From: Urechis unicinctus
Taxonomy: Eukaryota > Annelida > Polychaeta > Xenopneusta > Urechidae
Direction: 5' to 3'
Assembly (NCBI GenBank): GCA_034190875.2
Contig: CM067348.1
Coordinates: forward strand, 26,505,591-26,569,590
Length of the DNA: 64,000 nt
In this document: positions 48,763 through 62,000 of the stretch, in pieces
Position numbering within the stretch: the first letter of the stretch is position 1
Layout: each line of letters begins with the position of its first letter
The notes under the pieces: model-generated
Databases searched by the model: none
What the model was told of the DNA's origin: nothing
What the model saw: only the letters and a program-made list of their open reading frames with translations
Made by a program: the position numbers and the translations under genes

Positions 48763-50325
48763 TTATTGACCATATAACGCATTCTCATGAACTTCAAATT
48801 CTGCACTTCCTCTTTCATGGCCAGCATTTGGGTCGTCATCGTTCGGATTTTGCGTTCTGAGTCTTTTCAAAGGCACAGCGTAAAGATCGCCTTTATGACC
48901 TCTCAGATACCCCTTGACGTCACCTTTACCACCCTCTGCATTCCCCGACACGCCGGTCGATTCGTGATGTGTATCTCCTGAATGTGTGTCTCGCCCTGCT
49001 GTATTTCTGTATACAAATCATGATTAATGGCCAGTTGAACCTGTATTAGATTATGCAAGAGAAATGGAATTTTTACGATGACATAATAGATGCGATGATA
49101 TATATTTACAGCTACTTATCAATTCATAACGACATACCTTCTTGATTTGACAAGGACGATGATGATGATGAAGACGACGATCAAAACTCCCGCGACCACG
49201 GAGCAAGCAATGATTGCTGGAAGAAACATGTTGTACATCATGGTTAGCACGTTCCTGGCAATGGCAATGAACAGTCTAATTCATCGACTTACAACTGGAG
49301 TTGTTAATGGACAGTATGTCATCGTAAAAATTCCATTTTTGCTATCATTAATTATCAATTATCTATTCGGCATCTATTAATTGATACAATTAAGTAGTTT
49401 TTTGTCACTTTTTATTGCTGGTATATACTTTTGGTCCTCGAAAACGTCGTCCACGAAAGGTTAAGACATTAATTTATACGTATAAATCCAACCTTTCGTA
49501 CCCAAATATATTTTTGAATATTTGCGGAATACTGAAATATTTTAATCATTTTCAGTCATCATGGATTAGAAACTTAATATTTGCTGTAGATGTGATCATT
49601 ATGAACAATTGGTAGAATTTCGCGATCTAATTCAAATTCAGATTAATGAAAAAGGAGAAAAATAGAGTTTTTCGGTAAAGAAATTTAAGAATAAATCAAA
49701 TATTTTAATTTTTGAAATAAATATATCCCACACATATGATTTAACATTATTTCGGATATTTGGATCGAAGTATATACGGTTGTATGGAAGATATTGAGGT
49801 GTGCGTGTTATGTCAACGAATGGTTAGTTGTTAAAATTTTATTTCGCTATTATATTCAAAATCCAAAGAAATCACGCGTGAAAGATTATTTGTGTACGTT
49901 ACTAAGACTAGACTATCACATTTGAATGGTCAAACCAAAATATTTTCAATTATTTTCGACGACAATGAGCGTTGACTTTATGTGGACATACTGGTATATC
50001 CTTTCGTTGACCAAAGTCTATGAAAAGGGTTTGTCCACTAAAGGTCGCGTTCGTGCTTGGCGGTTATATAGAGATATATATAGAGAGAGATATATATATA
50101 TAGATATAGATCTATAGAGAGAGATAGAAGATATAGATAGAGATATATATATATAGATATAGATCTCTCTCTAGATATATATATATATATAGATATATAT
50201 ATATATACATATATATGCATATATATAGACATATAGATACATATATATATATTTACCTATATATACATAGATATATATATATATATACATATATATCTAT
50301 ATATATATATATCTCTCTATATATA

Positions 50326-50366
<41 letters not shown>

Positions 50367-53300
50367 ATATATATATATATCTCTCCTATATGAGTGTGTG
50401 TGTGTGTGTGTGTGCTAGAGGAAAGTGTTGAAGTCTTCCCAAATCTTTGCTGGCGATTGCTTCGATCTGGATAGTTTAACGACAAGTGCAACAAACCACA
50501 TCAACTTCCTTTTAGAGACTATCGTGCACGAGGAAGGTGTGAAAGTTTATCCAAATAACAAGCTTTGGTTGTCAAAGGATATCAGAGCACTAATCAAACA
50601 AAAGCATGCAGCACTTGCAGAGGGAGACGAAGCCATCTCTTGCATGATACAGAAAGAACTCGAGAGGGAAATCGAGAAGTGGAAGCACCATGACAGGAGA
50701 GAATGGAGGGGTATTTCAGTTAAGGTAATTCCCGATCATTCTGGAGATCTCAGTGTATTGCGAAGAACAATGGAGAGCCTGTTGAGGGCTATCAGGTAGA
50801 GTGGTCTAGGTTTATGAAATCAGACTACAACGAGTCTGCCTGATTTCATCAATGTCACACATGATCTGTCCGCTTTGAAAACTACCATTATACGGCTGCT
50901 GAGAAACCAGTGCCCAAAATGAACAATAGCTACCGCTCACGGGTACAAATAAATATTCCTATCCACATCCTTTTCCTTTTGTCAGCCGAAAGACCACTGC
51001 TGAAGCCAAACAACTAGCTATGGGTGAAAAATATGTCTTGATGACACTTTTGTTTGAATATATAGTTACAAATAACAACTGACACATCAATTAATCATGA
51101 AGAATTACGAAGTGAAATGTGGTGTCATGAGTTATTACAATATATGAAATAACACATCCCACACAAGGAACAATAGCTGATTTGGCAATATTATGGTTGG
51201 ATGTTTAGATCCTCACCTGTCATCATACTCCCCTGCATTGTGTCAGTATGGTCGGGACTAGTCGGAGCACCTGATGCTACAACTAGACAAAGGAAAAGAT
51301 CGAATAAAGCTTCTATATAAGGTTTACCTACAAGTGTTACAAGTCGATATGTGGTGCTTACATCATTAAATTCATAATCAACGATGCACCACTACTTAAG
51401 TTGTGTGATCTGATGGCAAGTCACATTCCTCACTTTTGTTTGAATATATAGTCACGATTAACGACTGACAAATCAATTAATCATGAAGAAGTACGAAGTG
51501 AAATGCGGTGTCATGAGTTATTACAATAAATAAAATAACACATCCCCCACAAGGAACGATAGCTGATTTTGTAATATTATGGTTGTATGTTTAGATCCTC
51601 ACCTGTCATCATACTCCCCTGCCTTGTGTCAGTATGGTCGGGACTAGTCGGAGCACCTGATGCTACAACTAGACATAGGAAAAGATCGAATAAAGCTTCT
51701 ATATAAGGTTTACCTACAAGTGTTACAAGTCGATATGTGGTGCTTACATCATTAAATTCATAATCAACGATGCACCACTACTTAAGTTGTGTGATCTGAT
51801 GGCAAGTCACATTCATCACGGGTACAAATAAATATCCCTATCCACATCCTTTTCCTTTTGTCAGCCAAAAGACCACAGCTGTAGCCAAACAACTAGCTAT
51901 GGCCGAAAAATATGTCTTGATGACACTTTTGTTTGAATATATAGTTACAAATAACAACTGACACATCAATTAATCATGAAGAATTACGAAGTGATATGTG
52001 GTGTCATGAGTAATTACAATATATGAAATAACACATCCCACACAAGGAACGATAGCTGATTTGGCAATATTATGGTTGGATGTTTAGATCCTCACCTGTC
52101 ATCATACTCCCCTGCCTTGTGTCAGTATGGTCGGGACTAGTCGGAGCACCTGATGCTACAACTAGACATAGGTAAAGATCGAATAAAGCTTCTATATAAG
52201 GTTTACTTACAAGCATAACAAGTCGATATGTGGTGCTTACTTCATTATATTCAGAATTCATATAAGTGCGTCATTATTATATGTTCTGTGCAAATGTAAT
52301 ATCGTAATATATTACCATTTTATTTGCAAATGAAAAATGGAAAATTCTGGTGAATTTGAGATTCAGTAGAGGGTCTATTCTTACTAACCTGGCTTGGTTT
52401 TTGTCGATGAGACTGGCTGTTGGAATATCTTGAATACACAGTTTTCCAGCCATTTACGAACATAGATTGTTAATATGCTCTCTCACCTTGTTCACACACA
52501 GGAGGATACATCTTTCCAGAGCATGGGATGGACTCCCAATGACCAGTATTCAGCTCAACAACAGCGCAGTCATGCCTATTGAGGGGATGGCCTGTTTTCC
52601 AGTTGTTGTACTTCATATGACCAAGTACTGTATCTTGTTGGTAAGGTAACAAAATATCGTTCAATGTGATATAAGAGTAAACAAGCGACAATACGCGATA
52701 ACATTGCAGGCGTTGTTAGAAGAATCTCTCGGCAACACGTTCACATATTAAGCATTCGTACCATTTACGCTATCTATCCACACCCACAGCTGGTTTGTGA
52801 CGTCTATCCAGTATGTACTTTCAGTTGAACTATCAGCCAGGCTGCCGTTTAGGATGTCACTGTACTCGGGGTATATGTCGACAGACAGTAGATCGCTGTT
52901 GTGGTCTATAGCACAGAAATACCGGGCTGTGTACCAGCTGGTTGCTGATCTCGTACCGACAACAGCACACATGTCCCCGACAAGCGTCCCTGGACAAGTC
53001 TCATCTGGATGGAAAGGAATCAAATGCGAGTTGGAACAAGTTCAAGCTCCCACAAACTTGCAATGAGTCATCGGGCATATAATCCGATGCTTAATGAGTT
53101 AAAAACTTTATCAAGTATCGAATACAAGCAATAACATGAAACGATATTTCATTGTTACATGAGTAAGTCATAGTTACTTTAGGATTATGTTAATTACTGG
53201 GAGAATATAATGTAGTTTGGTTAACATAACAACTGGAATAGGACAGACACCATTGTCATGCATATGTCATTACATCCGCTACTCCGTACATTATCAGCGC

Positions 53301-53964
53301 TAAAGCCAACGAATATACTCGGTTGTTTCGTGTGACCATCATTCGCAATCTGTTGTTTAATAACTCCCAGTTCAGGAAATTCTATGACTGAAAATTACTT
53401 TTTGATCAATGAAACGGCTTATCCATCAGGCGTTTGCAACGGAACACACTTGCATTCAAAATTGATAACTCAAATTACTTGGCGAAGCACATTCAATTAT
53501 ATATATATATGTATATATATATATTGACCTTTTGATGTCCAGTTTTGTCCACAGAAATAACTGTGAATTTCGTCACACTTAGCGGACTTGAAACCATCAC
53601 GCGTGCTTAACAAAGCACAATCATTACCATGGAAAACAAGTGAATCCTTCATATACTCAAGGGCGTCCTTTGACGTGTTGGCGTGGCTCCATTTAAGATA
53701 CCTGATCAGTCGCAGTCGGATCCAATATCGACCTTGTCTAGTAGTCGTCAATAAATCATTCACACTGACATTATCAATGATGGCCAGACTTGCGTTGTTA
53801 TGTGCGGCACAAACATCCACAGCTGTGCGTCTAAATAGCTCTGCGTCATGATACTTAAAACATCGTTCTTTTGCGCCGTCCTGTATGCATCCCAACGAAA
53901 CTTCCTCCATACTGACTGAAGTCACCAGCAGTAATACAACCCAGAATACCATATTTACACACAT
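48763..53964 (-). CDS. Two-CTLD transmembrane receptor with triplicated stalk and YAVP tail (gene E)
   Basis: Eight coding exons: 53529-53964, 52762-53004, 52487-52633, 52096-52161, 51603-51668, 51217-51282, 49138-49216 and 48763-49006. They give 448 residues with no stop. Signal peptide [22 protein letters not shown]1 ending SYFCGQNW, then CTLD2 with [20 protein letters not shown] and YPPVCEQ. Three stalk exons of 22 codons each follow ([20 protein letters not shown], the third with TMQ). The membrane helix is [20 protein letters not shown] followed by VLVKSR. The 80-residue tail has [15 protein letters not shown] and a final ENALYGQ. Phases match gene B exactly, including phase 1 into and phase 2 out of a 79-bp membrane exon. 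All introns look GT-AG. An in-frame ATG at 53979 is an alternative start. A surface recognition receptor is inferred; the tail lacks a YxxL pair. Confidence 0.83.
50068..50415. repeat. (TA)n/(TAGA)n microsatellite ending in (GT)n
   Basis: Over 300 bp of interrupted tatata/gatata, then gtgtgtgtgtgtgtgtgtgt at about 50394-50414. It lies in the intron between the stalk and membrane exons of gene E, next to a LINE fragment. The Tyr/Ile-rich frames are artefacts. Confidence 0.95.
50425..50900 (+). pseudogene. LINE ORF2 fragment (endonuclease-RT linker region)
   Basis: A 124-codon frame contains [40 protein letters not shown] and [18 protein letters not shown]. The pattern of PNNKxWxxKxI followed by a basic helix is common between endonuclease and reverse transcriptase in several LINE clades. 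It continues weakly past 50800 in another frame. It lies in the intron between the stalk and membrane exons of gene E, antisense to the gene. Confidence 0.65.
50935..52261. repeat. Tandem triplication carrying the stalk exon of gene E
   Basis: Blocks at about 50935-51420, 51430-51820 and 51825-52261 are near-identical. Exon spacings are 386 and 493 bp, the middle block lacking the segment starting cacgggtacaaataaatatc. Each block has one 66-bp exon between CTAG and GTGAGG. Confidence 0.9.
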
Positions 53965-54048
53965 GTCATCGTAATCCATTTCTAGCCTGTACAGCGTTCC
54001 ACGTCTTTTACTATTAAAGCACGAATGACATAAAAATATGCCACTCAC

Positions 54049-54160
54049 CTGAGTGCAGTCGTTCAAAGGCCTTAGTCACGGGATTCGCAACGCGATTCGT
54101 GATTCACTCAGCCGAGACGTTCCGACGACTTGGGGTTCCTACTTAAAGGCAAACAGTAGC
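54049..54160 (-). promoter_or_regulatory. 5' module of gene E: promoter/5'UTR exon
   Basis: Minus-strand reading shows CTCGGCTGAGTGAATCACGA, CCCGTGACTAAGGCCTTTGA and CTGCACTCAG|GTGAGTGGC, with the donor at 54049. A good acceptor GCTGTACAG|GCTAGAAATGG lies just upstream of the coding start, giving a first intron of about 60 bp. The open frame reading through the intron to 54066 is not used. Confidence 0.55.
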
Positions 54161-56570
54161 GAACAATCTTCCCCTAGACCTTTCAATAGTAATAACACGG
54201 TATAAACTTGATATTTGCATACTTCAATTGACTGTACGAATACGGCATGGTATGCAAAGAATACAACACAAGTCAAGACTGTCTAACCGTGCTGACATTG
54301 GTAGAACGTATATGCCCACCCTTTGCCAGGTTTTTCTGGAACTGGAAGTTATTAACTCTTTTTCTATGATTTAAAAGCATGAATATTTTTGCGCGCTGTA
54401 CACGAACCAATCACTAAGGGACATAAGTGATATATGATATACCCATTCCCTTCAATACTTATTTGATTAATATGTGACTTGTATAGTTCTAGTAAAAAAA
54501 CGGACCTCGTTGCAATCACGTTATCGTCAGTGGGGCATACGTCGTTTTTAAAACTACTGAAGCGGTTCCATTGTATTTACAGCATCTTTAGATATGTTAC
54601 TATGTCTCATAAGTCATCTATTCTAAAACAAAATTCAGAAAACAGCGTAGTAGCATTTCGTAGAATGCCAAAAGTACATTATGCCACAATCCTGTCCATC
54701 ATCATAACGTGCCCCTTTCAGTCATGCCAACGAGTGACCTACGTGTCACCTGTCAGCCCCACCCCCTCTCCTCATACATACCCCATATCTTAAAGCCACA
54801 CTCATCCTCTGACCAGGCTACTGCATGTCCCATGATAATTGTGATAGAGTGACTGAGTCGTTGAGGGTTCACTTAAACCCTTAAAAATGAGTTCTACCCC
54901 GGCCTCCGAGCTCATCACTCCTCCCTTCATCTTTAAGGCAAAGCTCCATCTTGAATTCTAAATTCATAGTAATCAATAAAGTTTGAGTTTCTTCTTAACC
55001 CTACGCCTGAAGGTCGTGTTTCTTTATCAACATCCCCAAAGCGCGTGTCGCACATCACCATACCACAGATTACGATACGACATCTTCAAAGACGAATGGG
55101 GAAGTTGAAAGGGGTGTTTGTCATAATTGATCTGGCCCTTACCTTTGGTTTCTGGCATATGGATATGAATGCCAGCATGCTATGAGGACGAAATGGACAA
55201 TGCTTATACTACCCGGATATGTATTTTTATCCATGGTGACGTAATGCTACACATGACGAGGTATCGCCACCCATGGAGCCGTATTTCCCACATGAAGACA
55301 TATTGTTACCCACGGAGCCGTATTTCCCATGAGGGACATATTGTTACCCATAGTGACATATTTCCACACACGAAGATGTATTGCCACCACCGGAGTTGGG
55401 TTGCTACAATGACGACGAATGGAACAATCATTTACGTTTTTCAACATGGTAAGTCGTATCTAGGAATAACAATCCCAGGCTGCCTCTTGCGGACCGATTT
55501 CTCCATTACCAAATATAGAAACTCCTGTTATTTACTTTAATCTTAACATAGACACAACACTTTATATAGTTGTTTGCTATAGAAATTAAATGCAACCAGT
55601 ACATCATACATTTGTAAAATATTCTCATTGACATTTCCATAGTTAAAATATAAAAGCGTCAATTTTGAATGAAAGATAATAGATGTTGACCAATTTGGGG
55701 AATTTTACCTAACACAAGAGATGACGAGTATCGACCAAATGTTTCACTATGGTGCTAATATTTGTGATTAAGGGCTACGAATATGGTCCAAATCCTGTTT
55801 GATAGAACTCATCTTGATTTACCTGGAAGTTTCATGCAGATGACACAAATATGGGCTTTAAGGCCTTAGTTGTATAACATCGACACATTTCTATTTATGT
55901 GTATTAAAATATATGTCTGTGTGATTCAGATCCAGTAAACCTATTGTATAGTGGACCCGTGCAGTAAAGTACCGCATCGGCTTATTTTGCTTTATGATGT
56001 ATTTCAATCCCATGGTTATGGATGTTATAGTTTCCCCAATGATAAGTATTGCAAAACCATCTCATTATTTCTATTTGATACAAAGCTTTGTACATAAATG
56101 CAAGAAGAACAAGTGGGTCTAATGTTTAGTCAGATACAAAAACGTCTCAAAGGCCTTGCATCATCAATTTTTTTTCTACTATAGCAAATGGAATAGCATG
56201 TTATTCATGAAACGACCTGACCCTGAAATCGAGCATACTGTGGTTGCTTGACACCAACACCTTCAACGTCCCCATACATACCCCATATCTTAAAGCCAAA
56301 TTCATCCTCTGACCAGGCTACTGCATGTCCCATGAGAATAGGGATTGCTTGCCTGAGTCGTTAAGGCAACCCTTTCCAGTTCATACTAAAGCATGAAAAA
56401 GTAATTTATTATTATACTAAGACATTAAACATTCATGTAAATGGTTTCAGCATTCATCTAATAATAAACCATTATTCTCGCAGTAGTGTTTCAGTAGCCT
56501 GCTGCCACCGAAATATCCCTTGTTCAGGAAATGTTTTGGCTGCTCACAATCTAACACTTTTCAATCACTG
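54160..56570. other. Degenerate unit spacer with minisatellite and tail-exon scrap
   Basis: Paralogous in part to 22440-24950 and 42500-44300. A 20-21 bp tandem repeat lies at about 55190-55400. A scrap of the receptor tail exon lies near 56205-56270. Frames of 104 and 123 codons here have no domain features. Confidence 0.4.
55190..55400. repeat. 20-21 bp tandem repeat
   Basis: Units like cccatggagccgtatttccc and gaagacatattgttaccc alternate about eight times. Confidence 0.65.
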
Positions 56571-56592
56571 CAATGGCTTCAACATCACAGTT

Positions 56593-56878
56593 TCACAACC
56601 GGGAACATACTACCAAGTATAAAAAAATCCAGTTTCGCCAACACAGAAGGACGCGATTTTCGTTGCATTTGTCAGAAGTGCTAAACACAGCACAGCCGTT
56701 TCCGCTGACAGCAAGTGTTTGTGTGCGTCTTCCCGCTGTGATATGTGAAACATTGGTATGTTGCACCGTCCTGTATACATCCAAACGAGAATTCCTCCAT
56801 ACTGACTGATGTCACCAGCACAAACATGACCCACAATAACACTTTGATATGCACACTGGGCGCGTATTTTTCAATCAC
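56593..56878 (-). pseudogene. Receptor exon 1 remnant (signal peptide and CTLD1 start)
   Basis: The minus frame from 56878 gives [20 protein letters not shown] and CIQDGATYQCFTYHSG, then an internal deletion of most of CTLD1. A C-terminal scrap lies near 56640-56700. It matches the scar at 25233-25373. No CTLD2 exons are attached. Confidence 0.65.
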
Positions 56879-57870
56879 GTTAGTAGAGAATTATCCACCT
56901 CAGTGAAAATTACGATTTCTAAACCAGTCCTGCTACACATGTTCAATAAAGACGCCACCTACACTGGCAAGTGTGGAAAGTAACGCGACTGCAGGGTAAA
57001 CTAAATGTCCCAGATACCGCGTTCAAAGATTTAAAGGCGGGAAATGTTTTGTAGTTCATGCTTGGAAGGGGATAGGGCGGGTTGGAGTTCAATATTCGTG
57101 ACTAGGTAAAAAGTTATACCCATGAGTACCGCCAGCAACAGCCTTCTTTCTGTGGCATTGTGCAGCCTTCTAGAATTGTTTTACTCGGGGCATTCACTAA
57201 AAAGTTGTTTCCCTATTAGTAAGGGTAGAAATAAGCCCTCTCGGACCAAGGGCCAACAGGGCCTCTAGGTTTCAAAATCTACGGGCCATCAGTCAAAGTT
57301 AGGGGCCACTGATTTTACAACACATACAAATAGGAGACCGTATGATCACCGTTTTTTCTTTCCACCCTCAATTTAGTCGTTATAAGTAAGCTTATATATT
57401 GCACCTTGAGCAGAGCTGTAAGCTAAGAAAGCATAAACCATCACTTTCAGCCGTGGTGTCATTGTACTCTGCTGGATGGTGCTTTTCTTGCACATTTGGA
57501 GATTTGACTATTTATTTGGTGTTTTCACCATGCTAAACACTGCTGTCTATGGTGGCTGGAACAATTATAAGTAATTGCTGATAATTAAAATGATGCAGAT
57601 AGTAGTTAACGGATATAAAGTGTACCGATGCTGCGTTCAACATAGCTCTTTTCACACTGTCCACGAACGCATGCACCCGCTTCTTCTTCGCATCTTCAAT
57701 GATGGATAGATAACCATTGAACTTTGAGGGTTGCTAACCCGATGCTACATTTCATTTTTCACTGATCTTATACCCAATTCATTATCTTTTATCTGACAAT
57801 GCTTCTCATACAATCCAAGGCCCGTCATTGCTAGATGATGATTTCATGTATTGTTATCATACTTTAACAT

Positions 57871-58618
57871 TCAAAGATGTACGTACAACCCTTCAATAGG
57901 CGACCAAACAAGATCAATGCTACCTCTCCAGATTCCAGGCTTATTCATGGCAGCACGAATACAGTCGCTCCCGTCACATCTAAATTTAAACTGGGGAAAG
58001 CACTTTTCATCAGAAACTGACTCAAAATCAAATCTCATATATTCTTTATCATATAAAAAGCGATCCACATACAAATAAGTGATCCACAAACATACCCGGT
58101 CGGGAAGTTTAGGCGCTGATACCCGTATTTTTAATTTGGAATGACCGTACATATTCGCTATTGTCCTCATGTAAACTTTTGATTTTGTCACGTCCAATAG
58201 AAAAATTAACTATTTTTGTAAAGTTGTGACTAATTGATACCAGAAGCGCACCATTTTATTCATTTCGCCGTTGGCGTATGTATAAATTGAAGCATTTGTA
58301 TAGCAATAAAATGGGCGAATAATGCATATGCGAAGGAAAGTAGGATAGAACGAATTGTTTCTAACGGAATTGGCAAGAAAACAAGAAAGGGTAAGCAATA
58401 TACGTTTGACCCAGCTTTCAAACTATGTGATCGATGCCCTAGAAACATTCAACAAGTTGATGTACTGTGCCGATAGATATATAATGCTTAAGTGAGAAGA
58501 CAGCATACCAAAAGCATAGTGTAGGTAAGCATGATCACAAACACATTTCGTTCCCTAGATACGAAAATATGATGACGTGTAAAGAAAAAAGAATGAGAAC
58601 CAATTTGCAAATTGCCAT
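57871..58618 (-). CDS. Candidate second gene: possible secreted protein, unrecognised
   Basis: At 57871-58197 a 108-codon frame looks protein-like and cysteine-balanced: RVCLWITYLYVDRFLYDKEY, MRFDFESVSDEKCFPQFKF, RCDGSDCIRAAMNKPGIW and SIDLVWSPIEGLYVHL. About 420 bp upstream, at 58618, a start MAICKLVLILFSLHVIIFSY resembles a signal peptide, but a TGA follows eight codons later and I could not prove a splice between the two. Two other copies, in the segmental duplication, have an 11-bp deletion in the 108-codon region. The copy near 39300 has lost it. The frame may be one exon of a gene or a surviving relic; function unknown. Confidence 0.3.
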
Positions 58619-59656
58619 CAAGTTCAACGCCGCTTAATGACTAAAAGTAACTCATGGTTTTATTTTCTTAAAAAGAACTCGGACTGCAATAAACCGAGAG
58701 ACGTATTGCCACCAAGAGGAAAATATGGCAACCTATGAAGGCGTTATGCAACCCATGTGAAAGTATGATAGAGTCACATGTGTTTAGCATGGTGTAGGCT
58801 ATTTCTCTTATTATCGTTGCATGTCAGATCAAGGAATGCTAATGCAAGGTTGACTTTTGTAGTCTAATTTCCCCATTAACAATTATTGACGCTTTTGTTA
58901 CCTGAAGCGCCACATAGACACAGCAAACAATGTGAGCTTTATTGTTTTATATTAATTTAAATGCAATAATACAGCACACATTTGTAAAATAGAAACATTG
59001 ACCTATTCATTTTAATCATAGTATTGGCCAAGTATTGAAGATTCGACGACGATGAGGAGCATGGATCAAATATTTCAATCATTACCAGTATTGCTAACAT
59101 TCCATAACTTGATGATAATTTGATAAATGATGACAGAAGTGTACACTGTCGACTTAACCGTTCGAGAAATCATTTTCAAAAAAGCAGAAACTAAGTTTAT
59201 TCTAATGAGAAAGGTTTGAGAAACATATTTCAGACAGTCAGGATAAGCAATGCGAGGACTAGTATTTTAGATATCACCATGTGTATCAACATTCTGTTGA
59301 ATGTTTCCTGTTGATTCAGTGGTTACAGCACACACACACCGAATTAAGCAGTCATACCTCATGTGAAAATACACATACTAGGTTTTAGTTGGGAACTGCA
59401 GATTATAGTAGTTTCAGTATATAGGTAACGAGACTCAACGATGAAATGTGGTGTACAACATCATTCTGACATTGTCAATTAACAGCAAACGGTGCTACAC
59501 CTCCCGACATAACATTGCTGTATAATTTGTGGATCATTAGATCATCAACCAGGATGTAATTGCACTGTTTAGGGTTCATGTCAAATGAATGGCGTATTCT
59601 AATATCACAAAAGAGCCATTTAAGCGAAAGAACAGAATAAAATGACCTACTGCCAC

Positions 59657-61480
59657 CAGTAAACAGAGAGCTGTCACCCGTCGGTCGCAGTTCATTTGCA
59701 TATGTAACTGCAGACCACATAAAAATGGCTTTGTTTCGTTAAAGATAATACAGAAGAGACTAAAATGGGCATTAATCTATTGAGTGAGTCATAAATCAGA
59801 CTTTTTGTGCTCAACCATTTGTCGTTATGGGTAATATGTTATTCCAAAGCAGGTTGGCCACATACTGAGTTTGTGTTGTACTCACGTTGTTCACATACAG
59901 GATTAAATTGATTCCCTAAGCAAGCGACGGACTCCCACTGACCAGTACTCAACAACAGCGCATTCATGTCTTGTTATAGGATGGCCTGTTTTCCAGTTGT
60001 TGTAGTTCAAATGACAAAGAACTGTGCCTAGTTTGTAAGGACCCAAAATATCGAATAACGTGATAGCAGTACAAATAAGCGTCCATAGAATAAACAATTG
60101 CAATTGTTAGAACAACACGTTCACATATTAAGCATTCGTACCATTAACGTCATCCTTCCACATCCACAGCTGGTTTGTGACGTCTATCCAGTATGCACTT
60201 TCAGTTGGACTTCCTGCCAGACTGCCGTTTAGGATGTCACTGTACTCGGGGTAGATGTCCACAGACAGAAGATCGCTGTTATGGTCTATATCACAGTAAT
60301 ACCGGGCTGTGTACCAGTTTGCTGCTGATCTTGTACCAACAGCAGCACACATGTCCCCCACAAGCGTACCTGGACACGTTCTACCTGGATGGAAGGGAAT
60401 CGAATATGCGACGGAACAATTTTATGCTCCCATAAAGTTGAAATGCGTCATTGGGCATATGCTCTGCCGCATAATATGTAACAATTACATGATGAGCAAG
60501 AAAATGCTAGCAACAAATATTTAGCGTGGGATGTTAGCGCGAACATGAAGCAATATTACATTCTAATGCTGATATAAAACAGTTATTATGGGATTATCAT
60601 AACTCATATCGTGATATAATATGGCTCGATGAACATCAAACCGGAATAGGACGAACACCATTATCATACCTATGTCATTATATCCGTTAATCAGTACATT
60701 GATTTTTGCTCATGCCCACCAGTAAACTCACAATCTCCCATGCAATAACTCATAGTTAAGATATGTATGGGAATAGCATTATTTGAAACTGAACAAATCT
60801 CGATCAACGGATTATGTATCAAACTTTTACAATGGGTCACACTGTTGAGAACTAAATGATCATGGTGAAGCGTGATTAAATTAAACTATATGCATGTCAA
60901 CCTTCATGAAATGTATTGGGTGGAAGTTACGTAAAATCTAAAAGTTTTTATCAATGATACGGCTCATCTGTCAAACTTCTAATAGGACACACTTACAGGC
61001 AAAGAGGAAAGCCGTATCCAAGTGGCTAATCGTGATTGAATTCGTTAAGCCATTTCATATATATGTATGTTAACCTTTTGATGTCCAGCTTCGTCCACAT
61101 AGATATTCGTGAGTCGCGTCACACTGGCCCGACTTAGAACCATCACGCGTGCTAAACATAGCACAGTCATTACCGTGGAAAGCAATTGTAGCTTTAATGA
61201 ACTCTTGAGCGTCTTCTGTCGCGTTGGCGTGGATCCATTTATCATATTTGGTCAGAAGCAAACAGATCCAAGCTAGACTAGGACATTCTATCGTCAATAC
61301 AACATTCACATTGGCATTGTCTATGATGGCCAGACTTGAGTTGTTAGCAGTGGCCCCACCTGCCGGCCTAAATAGTTTTGCTGTTTATCCGCCAGGATAT
61401 GTAAAACATCGTTCTCTGGTACCATCCTGTAAGCATCCCAAAGAGACTGGATAGTGACGTCGCCAGAAGTATCTCAACCC
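59657..61480 (-). pseudogene. Two-CTLD receptor pseudogene F
   Basis: Exons align with the family: exon 1 at 61075 to about 61480, exon 2 at 60142-60384 (243 bp, intact, [10 protein letters not shown] to WMWKDDVNG), exon 3 at 59886-60027 and stalk exon at 59657-59707. Lesions: a stop after CFTYPGG in CTLD1; loss of the segment with FCAAHN; a broken frame after the signal peptide; a 5-bp deletion in exon 3 shifting the frame before the conserved tryptophan; and donor GAACAAC|GTGAGT. No membrane or tail exon was found downstream. The ligand tripeptide reads HPI. Confidence 0.75.
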
Positions 61481-61692
61481 ATACTACCATATTTACAAAT
61501 ATGTCATCCAAACACATTTCGTGCTCATTTGCCTTTATCCTGCTGTCAACTTAGCCCCCATTTATCGCCTCCTGTGAACACGTAAACATGACAATCAGTT
61601 ATCCTCGAGGTACGTCGTAAGGGTTGGTTTCCTCGCACAATGTTCCAAATATACAACCATTAAAGCACGGTTGCCAGAATTAGGCTACTCAC

Positions 61693-62000
61693 CTGAATTC
61701 CCCCCTATGAAAAGCAGCTTGAGGCACCTCGTAAATACGTTATCTGTTTAAAGCCGTTGATAACATGGTTGTACATCAATGTATGTTTGAAAGCTGCCCT
61801 CTGTTCCTTGCGACAATGTCTCTACTACCCGCTTTTACCAGTTGTCTATTTATGACCTGATATCTTTGAATCTAACATATCCTGTGTAAATATAGATGTT
61901 TAGCAGTGTCCTGTCGTTATTTGCTGGTGACTCGATACAATATGCGTAAGTGAACCTCCGACTAATCAGGCAGTGAGTATGTCAATGAGAGGACTGCACG
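61693..62000 (-). promoter_or_regulatory. 5' region of pseudogene F, diverged
   Basis: A donor-like TTCAG|GTGAGTAG ends at 61693, matching the shared 5'UTR exon. The CTCGGCTGAGTGAAT block itself is displaced to about 62598. Confidence 0.3.

Noticed and set aside
50038..50418. Tyr/Ile-rich frames on both strands
   Set aside because: Products of the TA/TAGA microsatellite.
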